From Trichomonas vaginalis G3 (taxonomy: Eukaryota > Parabasalia > Trichomonadida > Trichomonadidae), in assembly GCF_026262505.1 (NCBI RefSeq), contig NC_067207.1, positions 20,056,082 through 20,120,081 of the forward strand: DNA of 64,000 nt, written 5' to 3'. The notes under the pieces are model-generated. The model saw only the letters and a program-made list of their open reading frames with translations, had not been told where the DNA came from and ran no database searches. Positions within the stretch are counted from its first letter, which is position 1. Each line of letters opens with the position of its first letter. Shown piece after piece: positions 1-9,419 of this stretch. The translations under genes were made by a program, and so were the position numbers.

Positions 1-1188
1 TCAGCATCGAAGTTAAAATCTATCAAAGGTAGTGCATTTTATTATTGTTCCAATCTTGTTTTTGTTAATCTGCCTACAACAATTGAAGAGATTGGAGGAT
101 ATGCTTTTGTTTTATGTAATAAGTTAGAAACGATGACATTTAATAAAGGCAAAACTTTAGGCAGTTGGGCTTTCCATTATGCGATGGGCCTTCAGACATT
201 TAATTTTGAATCATCAACAATAGATTTACTTGAAGATAATTGTTTCTATCACTGTATTAAATTGACATCAATAAGATTACCAAGTACCATTAAATCAATT
301 CTGGCAAATGTTTTTTATGATTGCATAGCTCTCAATAATTTTATCATCACAGGGAATTCTTTGAAATCAATTGGTTCAAAATCATTTGCTAATTCAGGAA
401 TTACATCTCTTGATCTCTCTGGTTGCACTTCAATGACAAGTTTGACATCTTATGCATTGAGTGGAACTCCTTCATTGACAAGTGTTTCGTTGCCAGAGTC
501 TCTCACTTCCATCGAAGATTATTGTTTCATGGGAAGCGGCATCGAGAGTATCGCATTCCCAGCATCATTGTCTAGTCTAGGTGTCAATGCATTCTTGAAC
601 TGCATATCTCTCACATCAATCACTATTCCTTCTGGAAGTTCACTTGACTCATCGAGCATCGGAATTGGTGCATTCCGAGGATGTTTCAACCTTCGTTCGA
701 TCAACTGTGACTCATCATACTTCGAAGTTGTCACAGGTGCACTCTTCACTCGAGGTCTCGATTCTCTCTTTTTGTTCCCTCCCGCATCTCCAATAACTTT
801 CTTCTCCCTCCCTGGAAACACGCACAACATAAACGAAGGTGCATTCCTCTCTTGCACGAACTTAGTCTCAGTTTTCATTCCATCAGACAGCATATCTCGA
901 ATCTCGACCAGTGCATTCGAAGGCTGCACAAGTCTCACATGGATCAACATCCCCATTTGTGTCTCTAATGTTGGTAGTTCAGCATTCAAAGGCTGCGACA
1001 AACTTGGCTGTGGCATCAATGTCGAGAACAAGAGTGATTCATTCCTGAAAGACCTATTCGACATCGCACTTCTTCCTCGACACTCTGTCAAACCTTGTGA
1101 TTCATACGTATGCACTAAGAAATACTGCTTCAACAGCTACTTCACTTCTTCTCTTATCTCTTTCATCGCAGTTATTATTGTAATGTGA
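1..1188 (+). CDS. BspA-like leucine-rich repeat surface protein, 3' part
   Basis: The frame is open from the first base of the window, so the gene starts outside it; about 395 residues are visible. They form tandem LRR_5-type (Treponema/BspA-like) repeats of about 23 residues with the pattern I-x-x-x-A-F-x-x-C-x-x-L-x-x-V-x-LP. The C-terminus has a hydrophobic stretch (SLISFIAVIIVM) ending at the stop codon, which suggests a single membrane anchor with almost no cytoplasmic tail. BspA-like proteins are a very large trichomonad family of surface proteins thought to bind host or bacterial surfaces; that role is family knowledge, not shown here. Codons in the second half look richer in C than in the first half, as in a mosaic repeat gene. 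An internal ATG at 133 is not a convincing start, because LRR sequence continues upstream in the same frame. Confidence 0.85.
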   Translation, partial: SASKLKSIKGSAFYYCSNLVFVNLPTTIEEIGGYAFVLCNKLETMTFNKGKTLGSWAFHYAMGLQTFNFESSTIDLLEDNCFYHCIKLTSIRLPSTIKSILANVFYDCIALNNFIITGNSLKSIGSKSFANSGITSLDLSGCTSMTSLTSYALSGTPSLTSVSLPESLTSIEDYCFMGSGIESIAFPASLSSLGVNAFLNCISLTSITIPSGSSLDSSSIGIGAFRGCFNLRSINCDSSYFEVVTGALFTRGLDSLFLFPPASPITFFSLPGNTHNINEGAFLSCTNLVSVFIPSDSISRISTSAFEGCTSLTWINIPICVSNVGSSAFKGCDKLGCGINVENKSDSFLKDLFDIALLPRHSVKPCDSYVCTKKYCFNSYFTSSLISFIAVIIVM

Positions 1189-1239
1189 ATAAAAATAAAC
1201 TTTAATCTTAAAAGAACATTAGGCCTGTTAACATGATTA

Positions 1240-1824
1240 TTAAAGAGTGAAAATACGCCTTTGATAATTCTTTGTAAGGCAAAAAAATGGATCTTTGTCA
1301 AGTGGTGTATATCCTGCAGGAATAGGATAATGAAATGGTTTTAATCCAAAGTTAACTGAAACTGTATCTGAATCGCCTTCGCTAGCATGCCAAACTTTTG
1401 CACGATAGAATTTTGGTTTTGTAGGCATAGTTATGTAAAATCATTTGATTTCGGTCTCGGTTCGAAAATCAATTCGATTTGTGAATGCATCAAAAGAAAT
1501 ACCTATTGTCGAGTCTGGTTTTAATGATTGAAATCCAATTGACTTATAAGGTTCTATCTGTGCAGTGCATCCACAATAATATGTTTCTGAATCTGGCAAA
1601 ATTTCATGGGGATAAATCGAGAAAAAATTTTTATGGCCCTCCTCAAACTCAAATCCGGCTAAATAACGGCTCGGTCCTGATATGTGGGTAAATTCATAAT
1701 ACCAACGTCCTAGTGTAGTTCGTTGAATATCTGATATATAAATCGGACCATTCGAATAGATAACGAATGAAGTATTTTGTTGTACAACTGTAGTTTCACT
1801 GACTAATTGTATTGATGAAATTTT
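1240..1824 (-). pseudogene. SPRY-like module, copy A (interrupted, no ATG)
   Basis: Reading the minus strand, one frame encodes a SPRY-like domain of about 195 residues. It includes LGRWYYEFTHISG, then LAGFEFEEG, STIGISFDAFTNRIDFRTE, and the terminal VSVNFGLKPFHYPIPAGYTP, which fits the NFG...P core of SPRY domains. A TGA codon at 1441-1443 interrupts the frame where the other copies have the Gly of K-G-Y/F. The upstream boundary is an in-frame TAA just before the sequence ISSIQLV, and no ATG lies in front of the domain. The first ATG is after the TGA and would give only 62 residues. Paralogs follow at 2703, 6281, 7188 and 8109. It is probably a dead copy, though an unseen 5' exon cannot be excluded. 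Confidence 0.65.
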
Positions 1825-2702
1825 TTAGTTAATCTGTTAACCAGAGAACGAATGATGCAAATGGCAATTTTTTTTCAATATGATCAACAATTTGAATTTA
1901 AATTTAGCCTGATAAGTTCCTTATTATTTTATTTTCATCAAAGGATGATATGCCAGTTCAATATATTCGACTTACTGGGGGTAAAAACACTTTTCCTGGT
2001 GTTCGATGTAAACCATATACTCCAGCCCACTCATTCCAGCTTTGGATTCGATTTGACAAAATGTCAATTTTCCATTTTCTTCCTTCTTTAAGAATTTGCT
2101 CAGCATCCACATACAGGAATTATATTTATCCAGATGTAATATTGTTTATTGTAATGTTTTTAGAGTAATCATAAATAAAAATATTTAATAATAATACATA
2201 TTTAAAAATATAAAAGCGAAATATGCGCAAATGCTAAGTTCAAGTATATTATTAATTAGGGAATTTAAAAATAGGGAGTTTGATGAACTCAATAATGAGT
2301 TGTTTCAGATCGCAATTATTGTAAAATCTGTAAATTCAAAATATTGTATGAGATATGTCAATTTATTGTAGTCGTCAATCTATTAAAAATCTATTTTTGG
2401 CATTGATTTTCACTAGTAACTAACATTTTATGAGGATAATAATAATGTTAAGTACACACTTGATAAGATTATTTTGAACCTCGTTCTTTTTGGAACAAAA
2501 CCGAGTAGAATCAACAACAAGAATGAATTTTATGGCTGGAGGAAGACAAATATGTTTTTTCTTTTTCATATTATTCTCTCTTCGAAGATGCTCGTGACTA
2601 CGCATTCCTCGACTGCTCACTATTTCATTTCTCCTTTCATAATTCTAATTTGGAAAAAATTACTTGCTATTAATATTCAGACAGTAAAAAATTAGTATAA
2701 TT
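1825..2702. other. Intergenic, no gene seen
   Basis: AT-rich spacer between two minus-strand SPRY-like copies. Short open frames here have no recognisable domain and no paralog in the window. No tRNA-like or strongly folded sequence was seen. Confidence 0.5.
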
Positions 2703-3317
2703 TTACAAGAGTATAATTATATTTTGCATATTTATGAAAAAAAGGTAATAAGTGTTAAGATGATTTAAAGTATTGCATACGATAGGATCTCTATCAAGAG
2801 CTGTATATCCTGGAGGGATTAGGTAATGAAGTGGTTTGGCTCCGAAGTTGACAGAAACAGTATCTGGCTCTCCTGCATCTGCATGCCAATTTCTTGCTCT
2901 AAATAAGCTTAGATTCTCGTAGGGTTTGATGTAATATCCTTTAATTTCACTTTCTGTTCGAAAATCAATTCGATTAGTAAAGGCATCAAACGAAATTTCA
3001 ATTGTAGAGTCATTTTTCAATGATTTTAAGCCAATTGGTTTGTAGCACTCAATTTCTGCAATAAATCCGTAATAATACGTTGTTGAGTCAGGTAGAATTC
3101 CTCTGGGAAATAGTGCAAACGAAAAATCTTTATTAAAAGCAAATCCAGCTAAATAGAAATTCGGCCCTGATATATGTGTGATTTCATAATACCAGCGACC
3201 TGGTCTAGTTCGTTGAATACTTGAAATGAATACTGAACCATTCTTAACGAGATTGAACTGAGTATTTTGCTGGACAACTACAGACTCGCTGACTAAATTT
3301 ATTTGTGATATTTCAGG
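2703..3317 (-). pseudogene. SPRY-like module, copy B (open frame without ATG)
   Basis: A complete SPRY-like domain of about 204 codons is open on the minus strand, from just after an in-frame TAA (3318-3320) to the stop at 2703. Landmarks are ISQINLVSE at the start, RPGRWYYEITHISG, LAGFAF, FDAFTNRIDFRTESE and VSVNFGAKPLHYLIPPGY. There is no internal stop, but also no ATG anywhere in the frame before the domain. The frame starts at the same motif (I-S-x-x-x-L-V) as in the other four copies. It ends in a short hydrophobic tail (FINMQNIIILL). It is either a start-less relic that has kept its frame, or the second exon of a spliced gene. SPRY domains usually mediate protein-protein contacts, and no catalytic role is implied. 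Confidence 0.55.
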
Positions 3318-4260
3318 TTAATCAACCAACTATAATCTTACAAATTAATTTATGGCAAAATTTTCACGACTCTGTTTGATATCAATAGCCATAGCGAAAT
3401 CAGCCAAAAAGTCAGTCCTTTGATTAATGAACAATAGCATAGTAATAGTTTATATGGAGTCACTAAATGAACTCGATTAAATTTTGCGAAATGTATTGAA
3501 TTTACTTCAAAAACATAAAAATTTAAATTTGTCAAGGAGAAAATTTTTTGGATTCATGGTGTGAATGAATGACATGTCTCAAAGAAGACATATAATATGT
3601 TTTGAAAGTACACTTTTTATTTTGAGGTAATTCCCTTTAAATATCGCAGGTAATTATTCTTTCTTCTATTTTCCTTGGCAAGTACCCTAAGGTATTCACA
3701 TCTCATAATATTCTTGAAGATAATTAAAATATCAAACCAATAAATTAAGTTTGATGTAAGTTTTTCCTATTATGTATCGAAAATCTTCAATATTTTTCGT
3801 GTAATCCCGACCGTATTTCATCTGAATAACTTAAAATTGTTCTGCAATTTTTGTTAATTATTAAAAGCTATCTCTAAGCGGTTGGGATGGTCTAAAATAA
3901 ATCTTTCTGCAAATATGCTTACTACTGACAATCTTTTGAATGCTGATGATGTTAATCAAAATTAATAATAACTGGTTTCGAGTTATTTTTGTATGTAGAC
4001 TATCGCGTTTGGTCTGCAGAAAGTATTACAGCAATTTAGTTTTTCCAAAAAAAAATTGAAATCAGTAAATCTAATAGTAAAAATGTAGATTTGGTATATC
4101 ATACCGAAATGCATCACTAGCAAAAGTGACATTTGGCTCCAATTTTAAATTAGTGGATTTTGTGTTTATTATTTAAAAAAATATAATTGATAAAATATAA
4201 TTAACATTAATAGAATAATATGGATAAGATTTGATAAAAAACAATCATAAATTTTTTTTT
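3318..4260. other. Intergenic, no gene seen
   Basis: AT-rich spacer of about 0.94 kb. I see no coding frame with a domain. It leads directly into the hairpin array that begins at 4261. Confidence 0.5.
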
Positions 4261-4591
4261 GGGCGCCATATAGAGAACTATAGTCTGCGAGGTACTGATT
4301 CTATCCATGTACCTCGCAGACCATAGTTCTCAGCCAAAATGGCTGAAAATTGCTCACAATTGTTGAAATTGTGAGCAATTTTTAGCCGTTTTGGCTAAGA
4401 ATTGGAGGGTGTGAGTACTATAGCATGTAATAGTATCTCACACCCTCCAATTCTTCCTATGGCGCCGAAAAATTTTTGGTGAAATGCGACGACATTTCAC
4501 CAAAAATTTTCGGCGCCATATAGAGAACTATAGTCTGCGAGGTACTGATTCTATCTATGTACCTCGCAGACCATAGTTCTCAGCCAAAATG
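4261..4591. repeat. Five-hairpin array, 250-bp period (copy 1)
   Basis: Nearly every base is in a stem. Hairpin A has arms 4273-4295 and 4309-4331 (22 of 23 pairs); B has 4332-4361 and 4367-4396 (28 of 30); C has 4397-4421 and 4430-4455 (one bulge); D has 4458-4486 and 4493-4520 (one bulge). A is then repeated as A' at 4523-4545 and 4559-4581. Positions 4262-4341 recur at 4512-4591 with a single difference, so the period is exactly 250 bp and the array is about 1.3 monomers. A and C share an apical GAG(G)TAC-type stem; B and D are longer and AT-richer, so each monomer is itself a dimer of about 125 bp. No coding frame is present. It could be a relic of a satellite or circular element, or a structured RNA or DNA locus. 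A second array of the same design is at 30628. Confidence 0.9.
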
Positions 4592-5077
4592 CCTCTAAAA
4601 TTTGTATACCTATAAACTCAAACTTCAATATATTCAATTTTATTTTTATAATTAATTTAAATATGTCCATATAATTCTAATGTTTTCTTTTAATTTAAAA
4701 AAGAGTGTAGGACAAACTATCCAGTGTCACTTTTTATTAACCTTATTTTAAAAAATTAATAAAATATATAAAATTTGATCATAAATAAAATCGTTTTAAA
4801 TTACTTCTTCATTTAAATTATAACAATTATTTTTGGTTTTATATTTTTTTGGATCAAATCCATTTTAATAGAATTTATATACTATTCATCTATTAGTAAA
4901 CACTACCGTATATTATTTTTTAAGCTATCTTATTTTTTGAACTTTTATTCAAATCTTTGGTCGCAAGAAGAATTGCATGATAAATAAAAACATTTAATCA
5001 AAGTCAATTTTATTTTTCATATTCAAATGGACTGAGTGTTAACATTTAACATTTTTTGCTAATTGTCGTCAAAAATT
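4592..5077. other. Intergenic, no gene seen
   Basis: AT-rich sequence between the hairpin array and the interspersed repeat that starts near 5078. No coding frame or strong structure was noticed. Confidence 0.45.
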
Positions 5078-5438
5078 AGGCGTAAAGCAAAAATTGATAT
5101 TTCATATGGTTTTATGATAGATAAGCATTATATTCCCACTCATTATATTCGTAAATTTTGAGGTTTATCCTTCGCTTTTAAGATCATTGAATTTGATTTT
5201 TATATAAAATAGTTATATATTAGAAAATAATATGAGTTTATGTGATATTATTTTTCAGAAGATTTCATTCTATATGCCTATGAAAAGTACTCTCAAAACT
5301 AACTTTTTCCTAATTATAATTAAATCTAGAATATTGTATTATGCTTAGTATTATTTCATTTTTCTCATTCAATTTAGAATTTACAAATGTCAAAAAATTG
5401 AGAGCTGTCACTTTTGATGAATTTCTGTTTATTACAGT
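5078..5438 (+). repeat. Interspersed repeat, single copy of the foldback sequence at 36.8 kb
   Basis: The stretch 5077-5265 is repeated in direct orientation at 37085-37273, and 5132-5438 is repeated in inverted orientation at about 36782-37084. At 36.8 kb the two copies face each other and form a long hairpin; here only one arm is present. The right end carries the sequence TGTCACTTTTGATGAATTTC, which is part of the 25-bp terminal inverted repeat of the 36.8-kb copy. No protein is encoded. The behaviour is that of a small non-autonomous foldback or MITE-type repeat. It ends about 175 bp upstream of the NFACT-R-like gene. Confidence 0.8.
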
Positions 5439-5593
5439 ATATCATAGTTTTTTTTTGGTTTCGCAAAACATCCAAAAACAAATATGCTATAAAAGTGACA
5501 ATTTTAGCAAAACGAAACCCTTAGTTCAGTTTGTAAAATTTTCAATAAAATTTTTAGGAAAAATTTTACAGTCAAAATTTTTGGTTGATGGAA

Positions 5594-5606
5594 TCATTTC
5601 ATTTTT
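5594..5606 (+). promoter_or_regulatory. Inr-like motifs before the NFACT-R-like gene
   Basis: Two overlapping TCATTT motifs (5594 and 5599) lie 14-21 bases before the ATG at 5615. Trichomonad initiators follow TCA-Y-W and sit a few to a few tens of bases before the start codon, so this spacing supports both the gene and its start. The match is short and AT-rich, so it could arise by chance. Confidence 0.4.
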
Positions 5607-5614
5607 AGTACAAC

Positions 5615-5986
5615 ATGAGACTTTTCACCAGCCAAACAGGACTTACTATTAAAGTAGGTGAAAATGCAAAGGATAATGATAAGCTGATTAAAACATCTCA
5701 TCAAGATTCTTTGTGGTGCCATCTAGAAAACTTACCTTCACCACATGTAGTTATTGATTCCTCAAATCCAGATACAGATACAATCAGTGATGCTTACCAA
5801 TTAGTAAAGTTTTTCTCAAAATATAAGAACTCAAATCAGCTACGAATTATTTCAACCAAGATTAGAAATGTCGATAGAATAGACTTATCAAAGCCAGGAC
5901 TTGTTCATCTCAAAAGTTCTCCTAATAAAAAATCTATCAAGACAAACGTCAATACTCTAAGGAGACTCGGCCTCTCTGCTGAATAA
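5615..5986 (+). CDS. NFACT-R (DUF814) domain protein, CCDC25-like
   Basis: This 123-residue protein matches the NFACT-R domain as found alone in CCDC25. It begins MRLFTSQTG, like the FTSS start of CCDC25, followed by GENAKDNDKLI. The hallmark DSLWCHLENLPSPHVVID (about residues 31-48) corresponds to the D-x-W-F-H-V-D-x-L-x-S-x-H-V core. The Y-Q-L-V-K region and a basic C-terminal part follow. Full CCDC25 proteins are about 200 residues, so this one is short and lacks the C-terminal coiled coil. NFACT-R domains are linked to RNA binding and ribosome quality control (Tae2/Rqc2 family); here that is inference from the fold. The ATG at 5615 fits the family N-terminus and has Inr-like motifs just upstream. 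Confidence 0.7.
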   Translation: MRLFTSQTGLTIKVGENAKDNDKLIKTSHQDSLWCHLENLPSPHVVIDSSNPDTDTISDAYQLVKFFSKYKNSNQLRIISTKIRNVDRIDLSKPGLVHLKSSPNKKSIKTNVNTLRRLGLSAE

Positions 5987-6128
5987 TAAATATGTTTGTA
6001 ATTTTCTTATATAATTTTTACATTTAAGCCATTTTTAGTTTTAGTTGAAGAAATCTTTTTTGATTGAATACAGTTTTAAATGGCTTTTGGAAGTAATCAA
6101 AAAGTTTTTCAATTTCCTCCTGAGATTT

Positions 6129-6197
6129 CTTTATGTGGCACGAGTTTGATTTAATTTTTCAGACTTTATGTGGCACGAGTTTGATTTAATTTTTCAG
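6129..6197 (+). repeat. Tandem duplication, two 34-bp units
   Basis: The units at 6129-6162 and 6164-6197 are identical, beginning CTTTATGTGGCACGAG and ending ATTTTTCAG, with one base between them (period 35). The duplication sits about 80 bp upstream of SPRY-like copy C. Each unit ends in TTTTTCAG, which resembles a 3' splice acceptor, but no matching donor was identified. Confidence 0.85.
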
Positions 6198-6280
6198 CTA
6201 CTAAAATTTAATATTTACATAAGTCGGAACTTCTAAAATTTTGCCATAATTTTCATGTTTCGGACCCCTATTTAAACTAA

Positions 6281-6896
6281 ATTTCAACAATAAATTTAGT
6301 AAACAAAAATTTAGTTGTTGAGCAAAACACACAGTTCAGAGTTTGCAATGGTTGTCGTACTCTCAAAAGTAATCTTCAACGAACAACACCAAGCCGCTGG
6401 TATTATGAAATTACACATATATCAGGGGACAACGAATATTTAGCAGGTTTTGAATTTGGTCTAGACCATAAATTCTTCTTTGCATTATATCCACAAAGCT
6501 TTTTGCCAGATTCGTCTGTTTTTTTATCTTGGATGTACTGCAAAAATTAAATCATATCAACCCATTGGATTTAAATCTTTGAAAAATGATTCCACTATCG
6601 GCATCTCGTTTGATGCCTTTTCTAATCGTATTGATTTCAGAACAGAAAGTGAAATAAAAGGGTATTACATAGAAATGCTTCAGAAACCGAGTTTCTTCAG
6701 AGCAAAGGTATGGCATTCCGATCAAGCCAGCGAAGATTATTTGTCAGTCAACTTTGGAGCCAAGCCTTTTTATTACCAGATTCCTCCAGGCTACACAACT
6801 CTTGATCAAGATCCAGTAACATGTCAAACAGTTAATAGTCTAAATGTGTATTGTCATTGTTTCATAAACATTCTAACAGTATTTGCACTGCTATAG
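6281..6896 (+). pseudogene. SPRY-like module, copy C (frameshifted)
   Basis: The domain starts after an in-frame TAA (6278-6280) with ISTINLV and reads through VVEQNTQF, PSRWYYEITHISG, LAGFEFG and FFALYPQSFLPDSS. The frame then breaks in a run of seven T (6519-6525). The rest (YLGCTAKIKSYQ, STIGISFDAFSNRIDFRTE, LSVNFGAKPFYYQIPPGY) continues in another frame to the stop at 6894-6896. No ATG precedes the domain. Bases 6495-6814 are identical to 7408-7727 of copy D, including the T run. The C-terminus is a short hydrophobic tail (FINILTVFALL). It is most likely a pseudogene; a sequencing error would have to be present identically in two copies. Confidence 0.65.
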
Positions 6897-7187
6897 CCAA
6901 CACCATTATTTTCAATTTTTAAACAATTTTTTCATCAACTTTGTTTTATGATCCAAAATGAATGAATTTGAGTATCAATTCACATGTAAATTCTCAGCTT
7001 AAGCTTAATTATTGAATAAATACAATTATTTAAGATCAAAATAGTAAAATTTACAAAAAAATAGCAATATTTTGCAGACATCAAACTTGTATTTCGAATT
7101 GAAATGCGAGTATAGCATTAGCCTAACTCATATCAGAACTGATCAAAATTTGTCAATAATTAGCTGAGGTTTCGGATGGATGTATAA

Positions 7188-7812
7188 TCCGAAATTTCAA
7201 AATTAAACTTAGTTAATAGAAACTTAGTTGTCAAGCAAAACACACAGTTCAATGTTTGCAATGGCTGTGGTTATTATGTAAGTAATCTGAAACGAACTAC
7301 ACCAGGTCGCTGGTATTATGAAGTAACACACATATATGGAGATAATGAATATATTGCAGGCTTTGATTTTGGCTCAGACCATAATTTTTTCTTTGCATTA
7401 TATCCGAAAAGCTTTTTGCCAGATTCGTCTGTTTTTTTATCTTGGATGTACTGCAAAAATTAAATCATATCAACCCATTGGATTTAAATCTTTGAAAAAT
7501 GATTCCACTATCGGCATCTCGTTTGATGCCTTTTCTAATCGTATTGATTTCAGAACAGAAAGTGAAATAAAAGGGTATTACATAGAAATGCTTCAGAAAC
7601 CGAGTTTCTTCAGAGCAAAGGTATGGCATTCCGATCAAGCCAGCGAAGATTATTTGTCAGTCAACTTTGGAGCCAAGCCTTTTTATTACCAGATTCCTCC
7701 AGGCTACACAACTCTTGATCAAGATCCTATTAAATGTTTAACATTCAATCATCCAAGCATATATTGTTACTATTTCTTAAACACCATGACGGTATTTAAT
7801 CTGCTTAGCTAA
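7188..7812 (+). pseudogene. SPRY-like module, copy D (frameshifted)
   Basis: The organisation matches copy C: the open frame follows TAA at 7185-7187 and starts SEISKLNLV. It then reads TPGRWYYEVTHIYG, IAGFDFG and FFALYPKSFLPDSS before breaking at the T run 7432-7438. The remainder continues in a second frame to 7812. From 7408 to 7727 it is identical to copy C, while the flanks on both sides differ clearly. That pattern points to recent gene conversion or a template switch rather than simple duplication. The tail after the domain (IKCLTFNHPSIYCYYF) is unlike that of copy C. No ATG is in frame ahead of the domain. Confidence 0.65.
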
Positions 7813-8108
7813 AAGTATTATTTATCATTTTTGAAAATTTTTTGCATCAAATTTTTGCATTTTTAACCCAACGGAGCCAATTTGAGTCTTTGAGGCCTTG
7901 CATACCATTTATTTAAACATATACAGTGCCAAAACACATCTAAATAAAATCAATAATTTAAGAATAATATTTCATCGGGACATTGTGCAGAAAATGTGGT
8001 TGCTTTTCTTGTTAAAAAAACATATCTAGCATTAGTTCAAAACGGATCAGAGTTCATCAAAAATTTGCCAAATGTAAACATGGTTTTAAATCACTATTTT
8101 AACACTAA

Positions 8109-8723
8109 ATTTCACGCGTATATTTAGTTGGCGGAACTAAAGTTGTCGAACAAAACACCCGATTCAGTCTTACTGCGAAAGGCCCATTTTATTCTAGTAA
8201 TGTTAACAGAACGACCCCAGGTCGTTGGTATTATGAATTTACACACTTTTCTGGGCCTAACCTACATTTAGCTGGATTTGAGTTTGATACCAGCAATGTT
8301 TTTGTATTTGCGATATATCCTAAAAAACTTTTACCGGATTCAACAGCTTTTTATCTTGATTGCCAAGCAGAAGTTCAACCTTACCAAGCACTTGGCTTTA
8401 AATCATTGAAATCTGACTCAACAATAGGAATTTCTTTTGATTCCTATATAAATCACATTGATTTTCGAACTGAAACCGAAACAAAAGGTTACTTCATAAC
8501 ATTGAACAAGAGTCCAAAATTTTACCGAGCAGTTATTTGGCACGCAGATACAGGTGATCCAGATACTGTTTCTGTCAACTTTGGAGCCAAACCATTTCGA
8601 TATCCAATTCCTACTGGGTATACAACTCTTGACAAAGATCCTCCAGTTTGTAAATCAATTATCCTTCACAACGTGTATTATCATTATTTCATAAGCATGA
8701 TAAGCATAGTTAAACTATCGTAA
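8109..8723 (+). pseudogene. SPRY-like module, copy E (open frame without ATG)
   Basis: An uninterrupted 205-codon frame runs from just after TAA (8106-8108) to the stop at 8723. It encodes ISRVYLVGGTKVVEQN, TPGRWYYEFTHFSG, LAGFEFD, FAIYPKKLLPDS, STIGISFDSYINHIDFRTE and VSVNFGAKPFRYPIPTGY. This is the best preserved of the five copies, yet the frame contains no ATG ahead of the domain. Upstream, ACTAAATTTCA...TTTAG resembles a branch point and acceptor and is spaced as in copy C, but it is not the canonical trichomonad 3' intron motif. It may be a functional exon or a start-less relic. Confidence 0.5.
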
Positions 8724-9419
8724 AGCAATTTCATTAAAAGAATTTCTCATTAACAGTTTTTTTTTCATTTAAATCTTGAGAAATCATTTGATTTTGTGAC
8801 TAATGTCAAAATTACTATTTTCCGTTTAAGTGCTAATACAGCAGATATATTAGTTCCAAGCATAAAATTTTTTTAAAAATGTTTTATTTATTGAGCCATT
8901 TTTGAACCGATTCATTCGAACAAAGCCTAAAATATCTAAATAATGATTGTGTATCACTGTACTCATGTAAATTTTTGAGGACCCAAGTTCATAAATTTTT
9001 TTGTGTGAATAACTTACTTTATCCTTGAGTGTAATATGCATTATATATCTTGGTTTATATGGGTACCTATTGCTATAGGAATTTTCCTCAGTGGCTTTTT
9101 TGATGACGAGATAGAATCATATATAGAAACTCTTCTCAAAGTTTAGATGACTTCTTCATGGAGTCTAAAGGTTCATAGTTCCCAATTTTTTTTCAAGGAT
9201 CCAGGATTTGCTTCATTAAGTTGAATTATATTCACTATATGAACTAGTATATTTCTCTTGAGGCTTTTGGCAAGCAAAATAGAAACATCTATAATCTCCT
9301 GAATTTGGACGCCATCTCTGAATTGGGATGAGTTTCTTATAGTCTTCTTACTGATTTATTAAACTAATAAACTCGCATTTTTATTATTTATACAATAAAA
9401 TTCATACAAAAAAATAATT
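8724..9419. other. Intergenic, no gene seen
   Basis: About 0.7 kb between the last SPRY-like copy and the 3' end of the first ABC transporter. Short open frames carry no domain. No repeat shared with other parts of the window was noticed. Confidence 0.45.

Noticed and set aside
519-1133. Long minus-strand open frame opposite the BspA-like gene
   Set aside because: It is a shadow of the leucine-rich repeat frame; no domain and no promoter-like sequence.
4261-4591. tRNA or known structured RNA gene
   Set aside because: Stems of 22-30 bp with short linkers do not fit tRNA, rRNA, snRNA or RNase P shapes.
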